From the NCBI GenBank assembly GCA_023267275.1, contig JAHFNO010000011.1:1-43337 (forward strand): DNA of 43,337 nucleotides, in the 5' to 3' direction. The notes under the pieces are model-generated. The model ran no database searches. It was not told where the DNA came from and saw nothing but the letters and a program-made list of their open reading frames with translations. The stretch is from Candidatus Nomurabacteria bacterium (GTDB lineage: Bacteria; Patescibacteriota; Minisyncoccia; Phycocordibacterales; UBA9973). This document shows positions 40,360 to 43,337 of this stretch, piece after piece (position 1 is the stretch's first letter; the number at the start of each line of letters is the position of its first letter). Position numbers and translations under genes: made by a program.

Positions 40360-41368
40360 GGAACTAAAAATAGCTTCAAAACTGCTCAGTGATTTCAGGA
40401 ACTACGCCAGCAAGCGCTCCAGTTTTTTTATGTCTCACAATGCTCTTCCTCCAGTATTGGAATGGCATATACAGATATGGCGCAAAGAGGTCGGACTTCT
40501 TGGTCAAGGAGGCAACACTCTCGATCTTTGGTCTCTCTACAGTCAACTCGACAGAGAACTTGATTCTATTCTCGCTGACATTACTAACAGAGTTCTAACT
40601 GAGGCTACCATGGACTCGTTCATCTTTTTTGATGAGTTCAAGAAGCACATTGCGAAGTACAAGGACGAGAAGATCAAAGTCAAAGAGAACGACCATACCT
40701 ATGCTCAGCATTTTCTAGGAAACTTTTTTAGAATCTTCTTTGAAAAAATTGAAGCTTCACCAGACAGACGAAACATCTGGGAACATTATTTCCCAGACAG
40801 CTTGAAAGTCCATTCAGCTACCGTGGTAACAGATACGCTACAACATGCGGTTCTTAACCAGTATTTGCCATGGGCAGGCGGTAGAATCGGTCGCACAAAC
40901 GCAAAGAAAGAATATGACAGCTCTCTCGATGAGGTAACTGAAAATCTCTTCCCTGAGGTTGATCCTATTTTATGGGCAGAAATACTTACTTTTGTTTTTT
41001 CTCCCTACAACCCGAAAGATCGTTTGAAATATGTAATAGAACAGAGACCTCTTATTTTCGGGTCTTCAAGAATGACCATGTATAGTGGATACGTTGACGA
41101 CAAAGAGGATTCTCAAAAGAAAGCAACGGAGTTTTTTCAGTCTGTAAGAGAATCAGAAAAAGACGAGACCCTAAAAATGTTAGATTCTTTCATTAAGATA
41201 ATCCCACTTTTCCACCAGACATTTTCAAAGGAAAATCTGCTTGATCTGATTCGACAAAGCGAAGCGTTGACATATCCCGAAGATTCAGAAAATGAAGAAA
41301 GGAAGAAAACGCTTACTGAGGTCTTCAAAGAATTACTCGCCAAGCTCGAAAAGAGCGTTAAGCAATAA
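40352..41368 (+). CDS. Hypothetical soluble protein, second gene of the operon
   Basis: The 338-residue helical, charged cytoplasmic protein has no family match I recognise. It has no obvious nucleotide-binding loop or nuclease motif. The overlap with the membrane-protein gene before it and the 5-nt gap after it suggest it works with the neighbouring membrane proteins. Confidence 0.75.
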   Translation: MNEELKIASKLLSDFRNYASKRSSFFMSHNALPPVLEWHIQIWRKEVGLLGQGGNTLDLWSLYSQLDRELDSILADITNRVLTEATMDSFIFFDEFKKHIAKYKDEKIKVKENDHTYAQHFLGNFFRIFFEKIEASPDRRNIWEHYFPDSLKVHSATVVTDTLQHAVLNQYLPWAGGRIGRTNAKKEYDSSLDEVTENLFPEVDPILWAEILTFVFSPYNPKDRLKYVIEQRPLIFGSSRMTMYSGYVDDKEDSQKKATEFFQSVRESEKDETLKMLDSFIKIIPLFHQTFSKENLLDLIRQSEALTYPEDSENEERKKTLTEVFKELLAKLEKSVKQ

Positions 41369-41373
41369 ATCAT

Positions 41374-41943
41374 ATGCACCATCATCACATCTACGATTTT
41401 TTTAATAACGCTTCGGTCGCTGGAATCATCACTGTAGCCCTCGGAGGTCTAGCTGGTCTTTTCATCTACCGAAACCAGAAAGACATCGACCGACAGTATT
41501 CTGCTCAGGAGAAAGTCGGCGAAGCTCTCATGCTTCTGGTAGAGCATTGCAAGGTGGTAAATCAGTCCTTGCACCGCCTGACGAAAACCTTTGCTATGGT
41601 TGTAAAATCGAACGATAAGGAGCGCATGGATCGCTTCATGGACGAATCTTTACCTTACGAAACAAAGATATTTGTAGAGGCTCTCATGTATAAAATACCC
41701 GACGATATGAGCAAAATCGAAAGCATGATCGCTCTGTATTTCAATGATAATGAGTGCCTCAAAAATGCCCACAAAGAAATCTTCATCAAGCTCAAAGCTT
41801 GGCACGATTTCATCGGCGAAAACGGATTTGCTTCTGGTGCTTTTCCAATCACAAAACAAGTCCCCGATGTTCCTGAACTGTCTCTCGACGGTCTTACCGA
41901 CTCAGTCAAAGAGTTTATTAGCATAATGAAGAGTCACTCCTAA
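41374..41943 (+). CDS. Hypothetical membrane-anchored helical protein, third gene of the operon
   Basis: The 189-residue protein starts with four His, has one membrane helix (about 14-31, SVAGIITVALGGLAGLFIY) and a long cytoplasmic helical domain. No family is recognised. Its stop codon (TAATGA) overlaps the start of the fourth gene. Confidence 0.75.
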   Translation: MHHHHIYDFFNNASVAGIITVALGGLAGLFIYRNQKDIDRQYSAQEKVGEALMLLVEHCKVVNQSLHRLTKTFAMVVKSNDKERMDRFMDESLPYETKIFVEALMYKIPDDMSKIESMIALYFNDNECLKNAHKEIFIKLKAWHDFIGENGFASGAFPITKQVPDVPELSLDGLTDSVKEFISIMKSHS

Positions 41944-42602
41944 TGAATGACCGAATGTTTAATGAGAAAATGGTGAGCTGTAGAGCACTTCTACTTCTCC
42001 AGAATACAGCGATTACAAACATCCTTGAAAAGCGTCTTGTCTTTGAACGACTAGACGCGATCATAAAAGCAAATGAGCAATTAAAAGTCTACAATATATT
42101 CTGGGACTGGTATTTTTATAACTACATCGACTCACAAGTGATGGAACTTATGAGGATTTTGGATCAGGACGAATCTTCGAAAAACTTTACTCGCTTGCTC
42201 GACTCATTACTCAGCGGAGCGACTGTTGACGCGGGATTTTTCACAAGAATCCACGAAGCACTAAAAAGCGCTTCGGGCATGGCGAGTCCGATGTTTGATT
42301 CACTTGTACCATTACTTACCACTGCTGAAATAGAAGCAGACAAAACGCTTCTTGAAAGCGAGACGAATGTTGTTCTAGTCAGAAATTATAGAGACTGGAA
42401 AGTTGCCCACAACGATCCACAGAAATGGGAGAGGCTTGGACTCAACCTTGCAAAACTAAATGAGTGCATTGATCTTGTTCACGAGAAAGTCCGTCGCTAC
42501 GAGCTTTTCCTAAATGGTAGTGGTTATCCTGATACTGGTCTGACCCCAACCATCACCTATGACTGGGAAGCTATTTTCAGAGTACCTTGGATAAATAGTT
42601 GA
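41943..42602 (+). CDS. HEPN/AbiU2-like protein, fourth gene of the operon
   Basis: The 219-residue all-helical protein has a pattern reminiscent of the HEPN_AbiU2 family: FWDWYFYNYIDSQVMELMRI followed by a run with LLDSLL, and a later VRNYRDWKVAHNDP. The R-D-x4-H motif in RDWKVAH fits the HEPN nuclease motif Rx4-6H. HEPN proteins include RNases and abortive-infection toxins. The family match is by eye. Genetic coupling to two membrane proteins would fit a defence or toxin-type system, which is inference. Confidence 0.55.
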   Translation: MNDRMFNEKMVSCRALLLLQNTAITNILEKRLVFERLDAIIKANEQLKVYNIFWDWYFYNYIDSQVMELMRILDQDESSKNFTRLLDSLLSGATVDAGFFTRIHEALKSASGMASPMFDSLVPLLTTAEIEADKTLLESETNVVLVRNYRDWKVAHNDPQKWERLGLNLAKLNECIDLVHEKVRRYELFLNGSGYPDTGLTPTITYDWEAIFRVPWINS

Positions 42603-42611
42603 TTTACATAA

Positions 42612-42646
42612 AAAATTAGACACAGTTTTTAGCTGTGTCTAATGAT
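42612..42646 (+). terminator. Terminator of the four-gene operon
   Basis: ATTAGACACAG and CTGTGTCTAAT form a perfect 11-bp hairpin with loop TTTTTAG. Confidence 0.7.
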
Positions 42647-42670
42647 TCGCACGATATTCTCTTATGTTCT

Positions 42671-43303
42671 TTACTGTGCAGGTGCTCCTTTAATTTGTCT
42701 TACAAAATCAACAATGTCTTTCATTGCGCCAAACTCAGGATTTACGAATCCCGTAATCATGGTTTGCAAGTGACAAATAACAACAATAACACCAATTACG
42801 CCCATAGCCCAGAAAATGAAACAAAGGAATCCCCAAGCATTTACTGGCACAGTCGCTTTTGAATCTTCAACGTCCGTTACTTCTGAAACATCAATTTTTT
42901 TCCACTTCGCCGCCATGGTTGTTTTCCATGCAAGCCTTAATGAAATAATGCTAAAAATCAGAACGACAAGCCACATTATAGATTTTACTATCTGTTGCTG
43001 TACCAGAACTTTGTACACATGCTCGGCACCAACTTTCAGGGCTTGTGCCATGCCCTCTATCCCAGAACGAATGTCTTTATAGACAGAGCCAAAGCTGATC
43101 TGGGAAGAATCAGCGAGATTCTTGAATGCACTGTCAACACCGTGAAGTGCATTTTTTGCGTCACCCGCGACACCTTTTGTGATGTCAGTGACATTCTTTT
43201 TCATGTTGGTGTAAACATTACTGGTATCTTTCTGTGCCAGTGACAGTTGCGTGGACGCGAAAAATGCAAGCGTCAGTAAAAGGAGAATCTTTTTCATTTT
43301 CAA
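42671..43303 (-). CDS. Hypothetical membrane protein, 210 aa
   Basis: A signal peptide (1-23, LSLAQ) and an extracytoplasmic helical domain (25-100) are followed by two transmembrane helices (about 105-125 and 150-175) and a short C-terminal segment (FVNPEFGAMKDIVDFVRQI). No family is recognised. Its upstream region runs to the window edge, so its promoter cannot be judged. Confidence 0.75.
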   Translation of the reverse strand: MKMKKILLLLTLAFFASTQLSLAQKDTSNVYTNMKKNVTDITKGVAGDAKNALHGVDSAFKNLADSSQISFGSVYKDIRSGIEGMAQALKVGAEHVYKVLVQQQIVKSIMWLVVLIFSIISLRLAWKTTMAAKWKKIDVSEVTDVEDSKATVPVNAWGFLCFIFWAMGVIGVIVVICHLQTMITGFVNPEFGAMKDIVDFVRQIKGAPAQ

Positions 43304-43337
43304 ATACGTTTTTGTTTCTCACAGATATGCTGTGGCC

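Noticed and set aside
39838-41368. Frameshift joining the first two operon genes
   Set aside because: The 8-nt overlap uses a normal ATG at the stop of the first gene, and both products have plausible complete ends; coupling is simpler.

Overview
The window looks like a chromosome segment from a Patescibacteria/CPR bacterium of the Parcubacteria (Paceibacteria) type. The 16S fragment carries Parcubacteria-style sequence and an insertion in helix 40. The genes are short, AT-rich and closely packed, and many secreted or membrane proteins are recognisable only by general architecture. Most start codons lie either a few bases after a TATAAT-like box or in leaders with no Shine-Dalgarno sequence. 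This agrees with the 16S 3' end, where the usual CCTCC core is not present (ACTTC instead). Order or genus cannot be assigned from the window alone.

Layout. (1) 1-23.4 kb is host-like chromosome: the 3' part of an unlinked 16S gene; small secreted peptidoglycan-binding/Fn3-like and DUF11-like envelope proteins; RNase P RNA with two inserted hairpin-pair modules and a divergent promoter; a 23-codon lysine-rich microprotein; SecA; a NUDIX hydrolase; a membrane-anchored PII-like (NIF3/YqfO-type) domain protein; a secreted lysozyme-like protein; RsmE; a DedA-family protein; a three-gene signalling cluster (soluble histidine kinase, receiver-only regulator, TrmB-like regulator); an ice-binding-like surface protein with a C-terminal FPNTG motif directly followed by a sortase; and a second lysine-rich small protein. 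(2) 23.4-24.0 kb holds a tRNA-Asn(GUU) gene interrupted by a group I intron inside the anticodon, preceded by a structured RNA that begins like a copy of the tRNA 5' end. (3) 24-30 kb is an integrated mobile element abutting that tRNA. Its leftward, overlapping operon contains a rolling-circle-type replication initiator, a serine-recombinase relative that lacks the catalytic domain, an excisionase-like HTH protein, a membrane protein, and a full-length large serine recombinase whose last residues are encoded by the antisense of the tRNA. (4) 30-43 kb is further accessory DNA: small envelope proteins, a second large serine recombinase, two SHOCT-domain proteins (one with a superinfection-immunity domain), two pairs of homologous structured mRNA leaders, and an unrecognised four-gene operon ending in a HEPN/AbiU2-like protein.

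How it fits together. The host part combines secretion (SecA), envelope anchoring (sortase plus FPNTG substrate) and envelope remodelling (peptidoglycan-binding and lysozyme-like proteins). The accessory part has integration, replication and excision-type control genes, a superinfection-exclusion candidate and a membrane-associated, HEPN-containing operon that could be a defence system. The most unusual signals are RNA-level. They are (a) a clover-like hairpin-pair module found in RNase P RNA (twice) and in the tRNA group I intron, with compensatory changes; (b) a pseudoknotted leader RNA of about 210 nt present twice, in opposite orientation, before two unrelated small membrane-protein genes; (c) a shared promoter/5' hairpin/terminator cassette around two accessory genes; and (d) the altered anti-Shine-Dalgarno region together with leaderless genes.
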